A DNA stretch of 12,585 nt from an uncultured Bacilli bacterium. GTDB lineage: Bacteria; Bacillota_I; Bacilli_A; RF39; UBA660. Each line of letters opens with the position of its first letter. The first letter of the stretch is position 1. Positions 5,757 to 11,933 of the stretch are shown in pieces. Under the pieces are notes generated by a model. The model did no database searches. It had not been told where the DNA came from and was given only the letters and a program-made list of their open reading frames with translations. The position numbers were made by a program, and so were the translations under genes. The DNA lies in NCBI GenBank assembly GCA_948874605.1, contig CAQRXS010000031.1, forward strand, positions 1 through 12,585, written 5' to 3'.

Positions 5757-6440
5757 ATGTATGATAGAACAATAAAAATATTAGGAGAACAAGTATTAAA
5801 AAAAATTCAAAATGTAAATGTTTTACTTATTGGTTTAGGTGGTGTCGGTGGCTATGCTTTAGAGTGCCTGGTAAGAACTGGTTTTTTAAAAATTACTGTG
5901 GTAGATGCTGATAGTATAGAAAAATCTAATTTAAATCGACAAATATTAGCAACAGAAAGAACCTTAAATATTCCAAAGGTTACTATAGCACAACAAAGAG
6001 CAGCAGAAATAAATATAGATTGTGAAGTAAGGACAATTCAAAAATATTTAAAAAAAGAAGATATTTCGTATGACTTTCTTAAAAATTATGATTATATAAT
6101 CGATGCGTGTGATAGTAAAGAGGTAAAAATAGAACTTATAAAAGTGTGTATTGATAATCATTTGAAATTGGTTTCGGCTATGGGAACTGCCAATAAAACA
6201 CATCCTGAATTGTTAGAAATTATAAAATTAAAAAATACAAGCTATGATCCGTTGGCAAGAAGCCTTCGAGCTTTTTTTAAGGCTAACTCGAAATACTTGA
6301 ACGTGTCTGTAGTCTGCAGTAGGGAAGTTCCTAAAAAGCAAAATGAATTAGGAACAATAGCTTGTGTGCCTATGAGTGCAGGATCTTTACTTGCATCCTA
6401 TATAATAAATGATATAAAAAACGAAACTACGAGTACATAG
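5757..6440 (+). CDS. tcdA: tRNA threonylcarbamoyladenosine dehydratase (TcdA/YrvM-like, ThiF/E1 fold)
   Basis: ATP-dependent cyclisation of t6A to ct6A at position 37 of ANN-decoding tRNAs. The ThiF/E1 nucleotide-binding loop GLGGVGG is at 26-32, followed by VVDAD (48-52) and SNLNRQ (57-62), the conserved ATP-contacting segment of the family. The C-terminal part, VVCSREVPK and GTIACVPMSAG, fits TcdA. The 227 residues are close to the usual Gram-positive length. The ATG follows AGGAAAG by nine bases. That site lies only a few bases after the 6S RNA T-run, and no separate promoter is visible, so expression may come from readthrough of the 6S transcript. The last 14 bp overlap the convergent gpsA gene. 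Confidence 0.9.
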   Translation: MYDRTIKILGEQVLKKIQNVNVLLIGLGGVGGYALECLVRTGFLKITVVDADSIEKSNLNRQILATERTLNIPKVTIAQQRAAEINIDCEVRTIQKYLKKEDISYDFLKNYDYIIDACDSKEVKIELIKVCIDNHLKLVSAMGTANKTHPELLEIIKLKNTSYDPLARSLRAFFKANSKYLNVSVVCSREVPKKQNELGTIACVPMSAGSLLASYIINDIKNETTST

Positions 6441-7386
6441 TTTCTTCTAAAATATTTGGATTTTCTTTTAAAATAACAGTGTTATATAATGCATAAAAGA
6501 TGGGAGCTGAAGCTTCTTTTTTTTGCAGATAAGTGTAAACGTTCTTCATATTTTCTACCCCTTCAACCGTATTTTCTTTAAGAAATTTTTGTTCATTTCC
6601 TTGAATGATTGCCCGACCATATCTTTGATTTCTAGACTCTTCCATAGTGCATGTTAAGTAAAAGTCGCCAGTAATATCTATTGGTATAAAATCATAATCT
6701 AAAAGAAAGTATGTATTGATTAAACGAATTAATTCGTCGTAGCTTTGGGCTAAATAGGCGTGTACAACTGATTTGGAATTATGTTTTTCTATTAAAATGC
6801 CAGCTCCTATAGCATAAATGTTTTTCATAACACTTGCAAGCTCTAGAGAATTTCTATTTTTTGTAAAATGGATAATAACTTTATCTGAAAAAGCCTCACG
6901 AAGTAAGTTTTTTACTTTTTTTGTTTTAGCGGAAAATGTAATAGAACAAAAATCATTTAAAAGCACATCTTGAGCTAAGTTAGGACCAGCGAAAAATCCT
7001 ACGTATTCCAAATTTAATTCCTTTTTAAAGTAATCTGTTAGGAAATAAGGCTTTGTATCTAACATTCCCTTTGTGCCGATAAAAAGATATTTATTTTTTA
7101 AATTGATTCTTTTCATATTCTGTAAAATATCTTTAATGAAAGGGGTACTAACTAATAGAAAGATAATATTACTATCGTTAATACATTGCTCAAAGTCCGT
7201 TGAAATTGAAATATTGTTAGGCAAAGGATATTCTCTCTTCGCAACTGTGAATTTTCTTGATTCGTTTGTTTCTTTCATCCATTTTTCGTCATGCGTCCAA
7301 ACGGTTACATGATTGTTTTTTCTGGCTGCAATAATTGAGGCAATAGCCATTCCAAAAGCACCGCTTCCAATACAAGTATAATTCAT
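6427..7386 (-). CDS. gpsA: NAD(P)-dependent glycerol-3-phosphate dehydrogenase
   Basis: Reduces dihydroxyacetone phosphate to sn-glycerol 3-phosphate for membrane lipid synthesis; cytoplasmic. N-terminal Rossmann loop GSGAFG (7-12); GTKG (104-107); AGPN (133-136), equivalent to the family's SGP; ELASVMKN (182-189) with probable catalytic K188; TGDFYLTC (239-246), the family's GDLxLTC; and SRNQRYG (251-257). At 319 residues it is near the usual length. Several family positions are divergent (TGDFY for GDL), but the catalytic set is intact. The start lies three bases after the rarA stop and its AAAGGAG site lies inside the rarA 3' end, so translation is coupled. It overlaps tcdA tail to tail with no terminator between. 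Confidence 0.9.
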   Translation of the reverse strand: MNYTCIGSGAFGMAIASIIAARKNNHVTVWTHDEKWMKETNESRKFTVAKREYPLPNNISISTDFEQCINDSNIIFLLVSTPFIKDILQNMKRINLKNKYLFIGTKGMLDTKPYFLTDYFKKELNLEYVGFFAGPNLAQDVLLNDFCSITFSAKTKKVKNLLREAFSDKVIIHFTKNRNSLELASVMKNIYAIGAGILIEKHNSKSVVHAYLAQSYDELIRLINTYFLLDYDFIPIDITGDFYLTCTMEESRNQRYGRAIIQGNEQKFLKENTVEGVENMKNVYTYLQKKEASAPIFYALYNTVILKENPNILEETMYS

Positions 7387-7389
7387 AAT

Positions 7390-8586
7390 TTATTCTCCTT
7401 TTCTTTCATTCCATAATTTATTTAAGTTGGCTTCATATTTGTTATTTTGAGGCTGATAGTAATGAGAGCCTTGTAGTTTATCTGGCAGATATTGTTGTTT
7501 TACATAGGAATTTTTATAATTTGGCGGATATAAGTATTCAGAACTATTCGTTTGAATATGTTTTGGAACACCACCAATATTTCCTTTGCGAACGTCATTA
7601 AGGGCTTTGTCAAGCGCGACATGTGCTGAGTTGGATTTTGGGGATAATGCCATTTCTAAGACAACTGTACCAAGCGGAATTCTAGCTTCTGGAAGCCCCA
7701 CTAATTCTGCTGCTTCTATTGCGGCCATAACTTTTGGACCAATTGAAGGATTTGCAAGGCCGATATCTTCAAACGCGATGACGCTCATTCTGCGATAAAT
7801 ACTGTTTAAGTCTCCAGCCTCTATCAAACGGGCTAGGTAGTGTAGGGAAGCATCCGGATCACTTCCTCGGATTGATTTTTGAAATGCAGATAATATATCA
7901 TAATAATTTGACTCATTTTTATCATAAAACATGATTGGTTTGGCATGAATTTCTTCTAATAGTTTTGTTGTTATATGTTTTTTTTCACTAGCGTAATAAG
8001 CTGTTTCTAATAAATTCATAGCGCTTCTAACATCACCACTAGAAGAAGAAGCAATAAATAACAAAGCATCTTCATCAATAGAAACTCCTTCTAAATAATT
8101 ACAGGCACGCCTTATGCCTTTGATAATATCTTCGTTTGTTAATTCATGTAATTCAAAGATTTGAACTCGACTACGAATCGCTGGATTAATTTTATGATAT
8201 GGATTAGCTGTGGTAAGCCCAATTAAAGTAATTAAGCCTGATTCGATATGAGGTAAAAGTAAATCTTGTTTGTCTTTATTCATTCGATGAATCTCATCTA
8301 CGACTAATAGAATCCCTTCGTACATTTTTGCTTCTTCAATAACAATATCAAAATCTTCTTTTTTGTTAATTGTAGCATTTAAAAAACGATGAGGAATTTT
8401 TAACTCTTTGACAATCGCATTCGCAATCGAGGTTTTACCAATTCCTGGTCGTCCATAGAGTATCATAGAACACAAATGGTTATTTTTGACTAAGTTTGTT
8501 ATAACTTTATTTGGACCCACAAGATGTTCTTGACCCAAAATATCTTCTAATTTCTCGGGGCGTAATTTATTTGCGAGTATTTCCAT
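7390..8586 (-). CDS. rarA: replication-associated recombination protein A (RarA/MgsA, AAA+ ATPase)
   Basis: Clamp-loader-like AAA+ ATPase acting at stalled replication forks. Walker A GRPGIGKTS (45-53); Walker B LLVVDEIHR with D97 and E98; sensor 1 GLTTANP (123-129); arginine-finger segment RSR (138-140); sensor 2 region SGDVRSAMNLLE. The C-terminal half shows the MgsA-type tetramerisation region (RGSDPDASLHYLARLIEAGD; RRMSVIAFEDIGLANP; GGVPKHI). Its 398 residues are a little shorter than many homologues. The ATG follows GGTGAT, and the promoter is TTGTCA-17-TATAAT. It forms a two-gene operon with gpsA and diverges from xerD. The yrvM-yrvN order of Bacillus is kept, but gpsA is interposed and the strands differ. 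Confidence 0.93.
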   Translation of the reverse strand: MEILANKLRPEKLEDILGQEHLVGPNKVITNLVKNNHLCSMILYGRPGIGKTSIANAIVKELKIPHRFLNATINKKEDFDIVIEEAKMYEGILLVVDEIHRMNKDKQDLLLPHIESGLITLIGLTTANPYHKINPAIRSRVQIFELHELTNEDIIKGIRRACNYLEGVSIDEDALLFIASSSSGDVRSAMNLLETAYYASEKKHITTKLLEEIHAKPIMFYDKNESNYYDILSAFQKSIRGSDPDASLHYLARLIEAGDLNSIYRRMSVIAFEDIGLANPSIGPKVMAAIEAAELVGLPEARIPLGTVVLEMALSPKSNSAHVALDKALNDVRKGNIGGVPKHIQTNSSEYLYPPNYKNSYVKQQYLPDKLQGSHYYQPQNNKYEANLNKLWNERKGE

Positions 8587-8601
8587 AGAATCACCGTAAT
8601 A

Positions 8602-8630
8602 ATTATAACAAAGTAATTTTTCTTTGACAA
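8602..8630 (-). promoter_or_regulatory. rarA-gpsA promoter
   Basis: On the minus strand: TTGTCA (8630-8625), 17 bp, TATAAT (8607-8602). Near-consensus sigma-A. Its -35 box overlaps that of xerD on the other strand. Confidence 0.85.
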
Positions 8631-8653
8631 ATATTTCCTTCGTTTTGTATACT
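8624..8653 (+). promoter_or_regulatory. xerD promoter
   Basis: Perfect TTGACA (8624-8629), 18 bp, TATACT (8648-8653), then GGAG eight bases before the xerD ATG. The -35 overlaps the rarA -35 within the palindromic-looking TTTGACAAA, so the polymerases of the two promoters should exclude each other. Confidence 0.85.
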
Positions 8654-8670
8654 TAGTATGGAGAATTGAT

Positions 8671-9588
8671 ATGAAAAAAAATGATAAATTACCAGAAATT
8701 GTAACTTTATATTTAAATACATTGAAATATGAAAGAAAATTAAGTACTAACACAATTTTGTCTTATCAAAACGATTTATATGAGTTTTGTATGTTTTTGA
8801 ATTGTAATAATGATTCTATTAAAGTTTTAAAAGCAACTAAGACTGATATTGAAAATTTTTTAGAAGAAAAGCATGATAAATGTTCTAGTACTAGGGCCCA
8901 TTATTTTACAGTTTTACAAAATTTTTATCTTTTTTTACTGGAAAATAATAAAATAACACATAGTCCTTGCGAAACTATTCATATGCCGAAGATTCCGGAA
9001 ATATTGCCAAAATATTTAACTATAGAAGAGGTAAACAGGCTTTTAGATATGCCATTAATTACTCCTTATGATTTTAGAACTCATGCAATGCTAGAACTTT
9101 TGTACGCAACAGGAATGAGAATTTCAGAGTTATTATCCATGAAGTTTTCTAATATAGACTTAACAAATGATATTGTACGTGTTGAAGGAAAGGGGAAGAA
9201 AGAAAGAATAATTCCAATCAATGAAGCTAGTCACCAGGCCCTTGAATTATACATACGAGATTATCGAAGCCAATTAGTCAAAAAAGGAAAGGATTATAAC
9301 GAACTATTTTTAAATAATCGGGGCACACCTATAACGAGGCAAGGTTTATTTAAATTATTAAAAAAACTGTGTGAAGATATGGGAATAAAAAAGGAAGTAA
9401 GTCCCCATGTTTTAAGGCACTCTTTTGCTACTCATTTATTAGATAATGGAGCAGATTTGCGGGTTATTCAGGAACTTTTAGGTCACAGTAGTATTTCTAC
9501 AACCCAAATATATACACATGTTTCTAAAAAACATATAAAAGAAGAATATAATGAAGCTCATCCTGCATCAAAAAAGAACGACCTATAA
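8671..9588 (+). CDS. xerD: tyrosine recombinase XerD
   Basis: Site-specific recombinase that, with XerC, resolves chromosome dimers at dif. N-terminal SAM-like DNA-binding domain (about 1-100: KLSTNTILSYQNDLYEF), then the catalytic domain with all expected residues: R150 (ATGMRISELL), K174 (VEGKGKKER), H246 and R249 (HVLRHSFATHLL), H272 (LGHSSI) and nucleophile Y281 (TTQIYTHVS). The ending THVSKKHIKEEYNEAHPAS fits XerD rather than phage integrases, and 305 residues is the usual size. A possible dif site lies 2.3 kb away at 11906. The stop codon lies inside a bidirectional terminator. The alternative, XerC, is less likely on the C-terminal sequence. Confidence 0.9.
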   Translation: MKKNDKLPEIVTLYLNTLKYERKLSTNTILSYQNDLYEFCMFLNCNNDSIKVLKATKTDIENFLEEKHDKCSSTRAHYFTVLQNFYLFLLENNKITHSPCETIHMPKIPEILPKYLTIEEVNRLLDMPLITPYDFRTHAMLELLYATGMRISELLSMKFSNIDLTNDIVRVEGKGKKERIIPINEASHQALELYIRDYRSQLVKKGKDYNELFLNNRGTPITRQGLFKLLKKLCEDMGIKKEVSPHVLRHSFATHLLDNGADLRVIQELLGHSSISTTQIYTHVSKKHIKEEYNEAHPASKKNDL

Positions 9589-9597
9589 TCGTCGTTC
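9576..9597. terminator. bidirectional terminator between xerD and the Asn-rich gene
   Basis: GAACGAC (9576-9582) and GTCGTTC (9591-9597) pair perfectly around an 8-base loop. On the minus strand the stem runs into TTTTTT (9575-9570), a good terminator for the Asn-rich gene; on the plus strand a weaker T-rich tail follows for xerD. Confidence 0.8.
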
Positions 9598-9606
9598 CTT
9601 CTTAAA

Positions 9607-9735
9607 CTAACAATTTCTGTTATTGTTATTTTTTTCTTCATTTCTAGAATTATTTTTTTGGTTGTTGTTTCTTGATTCATTACGTTTTTGACTATTATTT
9701 CTAGAATTGTTTTTTTGATTTTCATTCTTTTTCAT
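9607..9735 (-). CDS. 42-aa Asn/Lys-rich peptide with an internal repeat
   Basis: Short gene supported by a strong GGGAGG ten bases before its ATG and a terminator after it. The peptide is dominated by Asn, Lys, Arg, Gln and Ser, with no hydrophobic stretch; QKNNSRN occurs at residues 7-13 and 26-32, and it ends in Cys. The repeat is also visible in DNA as a 21-bp near-identical segment containing TTCTAGAA (9640-9660 and 9697-9717). Small hydrophilic Asn-rich proteins of this kind are found among spore-associated proteins of Bacillota. Together with a possible sigma-F/G-type promoter this suggests a spore-compartment protein, but no family is proven. A nucleic-acid-binding peptide is an alternative. 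Confidence 0.65.
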   Translation of the reverse strand: MKKNENQKNNSRNNSQKRNESRNNNQKNNSRNEEKNNNNRNC

Positions 9736-9756
9736 AATCTTTTTACCTCCCATCAA

Positions 9757-9785
9757 TAGTATGGAAACAATTTAAAAAAGCATAC
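9757..9785 (-). promoter_or_regulatory. possible sigma-F/sigma-G-type promoter of the Asn-rich gene
   Basis: On the minus strand GTATG (9785-9781), 17 bp, CATACTA (9763-9757). This fits the Bacillus forespore consensus (GHATR and CATNHTA). The predicted start would fall at the edge of the GGGAGG site, leaving an unusually short leader, so it may be coincidence. Confidence 0.35.
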
Positions 9786-9794
9786 CTTTTTTTA

Positions 9795-9823
9795 TTGCCA
9801 ATGATTGGTATTTTTAGTAGAAT
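9795..9823 (+). promoter_or_regulatory. sigma-A promoter of the 296-aa gene
   Basis: TTGCCA (9795-9800), 17 bp, TAGAAT (9818-9823). The 11-bp palindrome CCAAT-G-ATTGG (9798-9808) overlaps the -35 and could be an operator. Confidence 0.6.
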
Positions 9824-9841
9824 ATTTCAAAGAGGTTTATA

Positions 9842-10732
9842 ATGAAAAATAGAAAATATTATATGTTATATAAAACACCGAATGAGTGTTGCCATGTTTT
9901 TTTAAAGAATCCATCTACTAATTCGGTTGAATCTTATATGAAAGATATTACAGGATATGATCTTATTACTTTGAGATATCAAAAGGAAGCCTTTTTAGCC
10001 TTCTTGAAGACTAATATTCAAACAGCGGAAGAAATAGAAGATATCTTTCTAGCTCGCATAGATAATCCCGAAAAAATTCGAATATACGAATGTCTTTTTC
10101 AGCCGCCAAATCTGGATGTAGTAAAGACGATGTCTATTTTTGCAAATGAAAGATGGAGAAAGGTTGAGAAAAATGAGAATATTGTATTAGATAAAAGTAG
10201 GGAATATCAGCAGTTTTTGTACCGAATATTAAGGAATATTTTATCTAATAATATGTTTAAACAATTTCTTATGCGTCAAAATTCACTTGTGACATCTCCT
10301 TATATAAAGCAATTGTTAAATGAATGTGACACATTAACAAAATTAGAAAGAAATTTGCCACGTTTTGAGGATTTCTTTGCGAAATATAAAAGTTTACGTG
10401 CTTTGGTGCTTGAATATATCATTTATTATTATCCTGACATTTATCCATATTTAATAGAGCCATCTCTTAACAGAAAAATTGATAATATTTTTAATACATC
10501 CGAAGTCACTTATGAGGATTATGTTTTACTCACTAGAATAAAAGCTAATCCGTGCCAAAATAAAGCTTTACAACACTATTACGAAGTAGGGGGATTAGAA
10601 GCAGTTTTTAACTATATGGACACGAATGATATATACAGTTCTACTTTAGAGGATCTGTTAAGAGTAGGTATTTTAACAGATGATGAATATTTAAAACAGA
10701 GACAGCGATTGTCTTTAACAAATAAATTCTAA
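9842..10732 (+). CDS. unknown soluble protein (296 aa)
   Basis: Well-supported gene: AGAGG seven bases before the ATG, a good promoter, and long uninterrupted coding. I do not recognise the family. It appears almost wholly alpha-helical with many charged and aromatic residues (e.g. KSREYQQFLYRILRNILSNN; YKSLRALVLEYIIYYYPDIY) and no signal peptide, membrane segment or enzyme motif. It starts with MKNRKYYMLYKTPNECCHVF. The Cys pair at 16-17 is isolated and does not form a metal-site pattern. A ZIP transporter begins 37 bp downstream on the same strand, so the two are probably cotranscribed, but the protein shows nothing metal-related. Confidence 0.8.
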   Translation: MKNRKYYMLYKTPNECCHVFLKNPSTNSVESYMKDITGYDLITLRYQKEAFLAFLKTNIQTAEEIEDIFLARIDNPEKIRIYECLFQPPNLDVVKTMSIFANERWRKVEKNENIVLDKSREYQQFLYRILRNILSNNMFKQFLMRQNSLVTSPYIKQLLNECDTLTKLERNLPRFEDFFAKYKSLRALVLEYIIYYYPDIYPYLIEPSLNRKIDNIFNTSEVTYEDYVLLTRIKANPCQNKALQHYYEVGGLEAVFNYMDTNDIYSSTLEDLLRVGILTDDEYLKQRQRLSLTNKF

Positions 10733-10769
10733 AAACAAAAAGATAACATAAACTTTAATAGGTGATATT

Positions 10770-11525
10770 ATGTCTTTTTTCTTTCCTCTTTTAATTTCTT
10801 CCATTGCGGGCCTATCAACAGTATTAGGTTCCATTGTAATATTTTTTCGTTGGAAGAGAGAAAATATTAATAAGTTTATTACTTTTGCTTTAAGCTTTTC
10901 TTTAACTATTATGATTGGTATTTCGGTGTCTGAATTAATTCCAGAGGCAAGCTTTGATATTCTCACTAATTTCAAATTAGCAAAAGGGATTTTTATTTCG
11001 CTCTTAGCATTTGCTATAGGAATAATATCTATTTATATGATAAATAAAAAGATTGAAAAGAAAAGTAGCAATAATCATGATTTATATCGATTAGGGATTC
11101 TGTCGATGCTTGCTTTGATGTTACATAATTTACCTGAAGGAATTGTGACGTTTTTAAGTAGCTATCAAAATATAGAACTAGGAATTAAAATTAGTGTTGC
11201 TATAATGTTACATAATATTCCAGAGGGCATTAGTATTGCAGTGCCAATATATTATGCAACAGGATCGAAAAAAGAGGCAATTAAGAAAACGTTTATTTCA
11301 GGTTTGGCGGAACCTTTTGGTGCGTTGCTGGCATTTATTTTTTTAAGACGATTTATAACGAATACTATGATTAGTTTAATTCTTTTATTTGTTGCAGGTA
11401 TCATGATTACTTTGGCTATTCATGAACTTCTTCCAAAAGCACTGAAATATCATGAAAATAATTACATCCTTTTAGGTCTGGTTGTTGGTATAATTTTAAT
11501 GTTGTTTAATCATTTTGTTTTTTAA
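10770..11525 (+). CDS. ZIP-family divalent metal transporter (zinc/iron importer, ZupT-like)
   Basis: Membrane importer of Zn2+ and perhaps Fe2+/Mn2+. About eight hydrophobic segments across 251 residues. The two signature metal-binding helices are present: MLHNLPEG (117-124) and MLHNIPEG (146-153), each with the His, Asn and Glu ligands of the ZIP core. SGLAEPFGA (177-185) and IHELLP (217-222) are further family motifs. A basic cytoplasmic loop (KKIEKKSSNNHD, 93-104) precedes the core and is short, as in bacterial ZIPs. AGGTGATATT precedes the ATG. It follows the 296-aa gene by 37 bp and no separate promoter is evident. Metal specificity cannot be read from sequence. Confidence 0.9.
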   Translation: MSFFFPLLISSIAGLSTVLGSIVIFFRWKRENINKFITFALSFSLTIMIGISVSELIPEASFDILTNFKLAKGIFISLLAFAIGIISIYMINKKIEKKSSNNHDLYRLGILSMLALMLHNLPEGIVTFLSSYQNIELGIKISVAIMLHNIPEGISIAVPIYYATGSKKEAIKKTFISGLAEPFGALLAFIFLRRFITNTMISLILLFVAGIMITLAIHELLPKALKYHENNYILLGLVVGIILMLFNHFVF

Positions 11526-11577
11526 AGTAGGGGAGAGAAGTTTTGGCGGTTACTGAGTTAATTTAAGATTTAATTAC

Positions 11578-11597
11578 AGACTAGCCAAGACTAGTCT
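11578..11597 (+). promoter_or_regulatory. 7-bp hairpin over the toxin -35 region
   Basis: AGACTAG (11578-11584) and CTAGTCT (11591-11597) pair around CCAAGA. No T-run follows, so it is a poor terminator for the transporter gene. Its position across the -35 box and part of the promoter spacer fits an operator or a DNA hairpin that modulates the promoter. Confidence 0.4.
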
Positions 11598-11610
11598 CTT
11601 GTGCTATTAT
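11582..11610 (+). promoter_or_regulatory. promoter of the hydrophobic peptide gene
   Basis: TAGCCA (11582-11587), 17 bp, TATTAT (11605-11610) with an extended -10 (TGC immediately before). The transcript should start near 11617, giving a leader of about 60 nt. Confidence 0.6.
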
Positions 11611-11640
11611 GTTTTCAGGAACATTTATTTTGAGTGTCGT

Positions 11641-11666
11641 CCTCCTATCTTTAAAAAGAAAGGAGG
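11641..11666 (+). promoter_or_regulatory. Shine-Dalgarno-sequestering hairpin in the peptide mRNA leader
   Basis: CCTCCT (11641-11646) pairs with AGGAGG (11661-11666); after one A-A mismatch, TCTT pairs with AAGA around a TAAA loop. The whole AGGAGG of an otherwise ideal ribosome site (AAAGGAGG, nine bases before the ATG) is buried. Translation of the peptide should need refolding or processing, as in known type I toxin mRNAs. Confidence 0.75.
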
Positions 11667-11675
11667 TTTGATAGA

Positions 11676-11768
11676 ATGAAGTTAAGAACCTTTATTTTAA
11701 AGTTTCTAAAACTTATCGCTATTAATTTATTACTCCTTACCGTTTTGGTATTAGCAATAAAAAAATGA
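11676..11768 (+). CDS. 30-aa hydrophobic peptide, candidate type I toxin
   Basis: The peptide is MKLRTFILKFLKLIAINLLL followed by LTVLVLAIKK. It has a basic N-terminus (K2, R4, K9, K12), one membrane-spanning helix (about residues 13-28) and a Lys-Lys end, the architecture of type I membrane toxins (Fst, TxpA, BsrG, Ibs classes), though it is not a clear member of any of them. An exceptionally strong ribosome site is locked in a hairpin. The stop codon is the first triplet of the hairpin that terminates a convergent antisense RNA. A second opinion could be a leader peptide or small membrane regulator, but a dedicated antisense RNA, leader hairpin and isolated promoter together favour a toxin. 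It is too short for normal gene callers. Confidence 0.7.
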   Translation: MKLRTFILKFLKLIAINLLLLTVLVLAIKK

Positions 11769-11839
11769 CACTCTTTCAACTAGATTGAGTGTCAACTCTA
11801 AATTAGGGACGACATTCACTTGTGATGAATGTTCCTTCA
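11759..11839 (-). ncRNA. candidate antisense antitoxin RNA (about 80 nt)
   Basis: Starts near 11839 from a good promoter and ends at an intrinsic terminator, TGACACTC (11766-11773) paired with GAGTGTCA (11787-11794), which on the minus strand runs into seven T (11765-11759). A 5' stem-loop, ACATTCA/TGAATGT, lies at 11812-11832. It overlaps the end of the peptide gene and its 3' region, so it is fully complementary to the mRNA tail. Its segment GACACTCAA can also pair with TTGAGTGTC in the mRNA leader (11630-11638), giving a second contact. Size, two-hairpin form and convergence match type I antitoxin RNAs. Transcription itself is inferred. Confidence 0.65.
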
Positions 11840-11845
11840 ATTAAT

Positions 11846-11873
11846 ATTATACACATTTTAATAAATTATGCAA
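11846..11873 (-). promoter_or_regulatory. promoter of the antisense RNA
   Basis: On the minus strand: TTGCAT (11873-11868), 16 bp, TATAAT (11851-11846) with an upstream TG. It is stronger than the toxin promoter, as expected for an antitoxin RNA. Confidence 0.7.
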
Positions 11874-11905
11874 GTCTACTGAAAGAAATGAATAATCATT
11901 ACCGT

Positions 11906-11933
11906 GGTTTACATAATATATATTATGCAATTT
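11906..11933 (-). other. dif: candidate dif site (XerC/XerD recombination site)
   Basis: On the minus strand: left arm AAATTGCATAA, centre TATATA, right arm TTATGTAAACC. The known Bacillus subtilis dif has centre TATATA and XerD arm TTATGTAAACT, so centre and XerD arm match at 16 of 17 positions; the XerC arm is divergent (about 5 of 11). The 11-6-11 spacing is right and xerD lies 2.3 kb away. If real, this window lies in the replication terminus region. The near-palindromic, AT-rich nature of the motif leaves some chance of coincidence. Confidence 0.6.

Noticed and set aside
7073..7798. Plus-strand frames at 7073-7312 and 7586-7798
   Set aside because: Both are antisense to the intact gpsA and rarA genes.
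8547..8753. Minus-strand frame across the rarA/xerD promoter region
   Set aside because: Spans two strong divergent promoters and overlaps both real genes; no start signal.
8671..9588. Tyrosine recombinase as the integrase of the left-hand element
   Set aside because: Sequence, length and neighbours (rarA) fit core XerD; it lies 3 kb beyond the presumed element end.
10715..10975. Minus-strand frame opposite the ZIP transporter start
   Set aside because: Antisense to a well-supported transporter N-terminus.
11531..11567. TTG-start mini-frame (seven codons, MAVTELI) after GGGGAG, resembling the start of holin-like toxin peptides
   Set aside because: Stops after seven codons; too short to distinguish a decayed toxin from chance.
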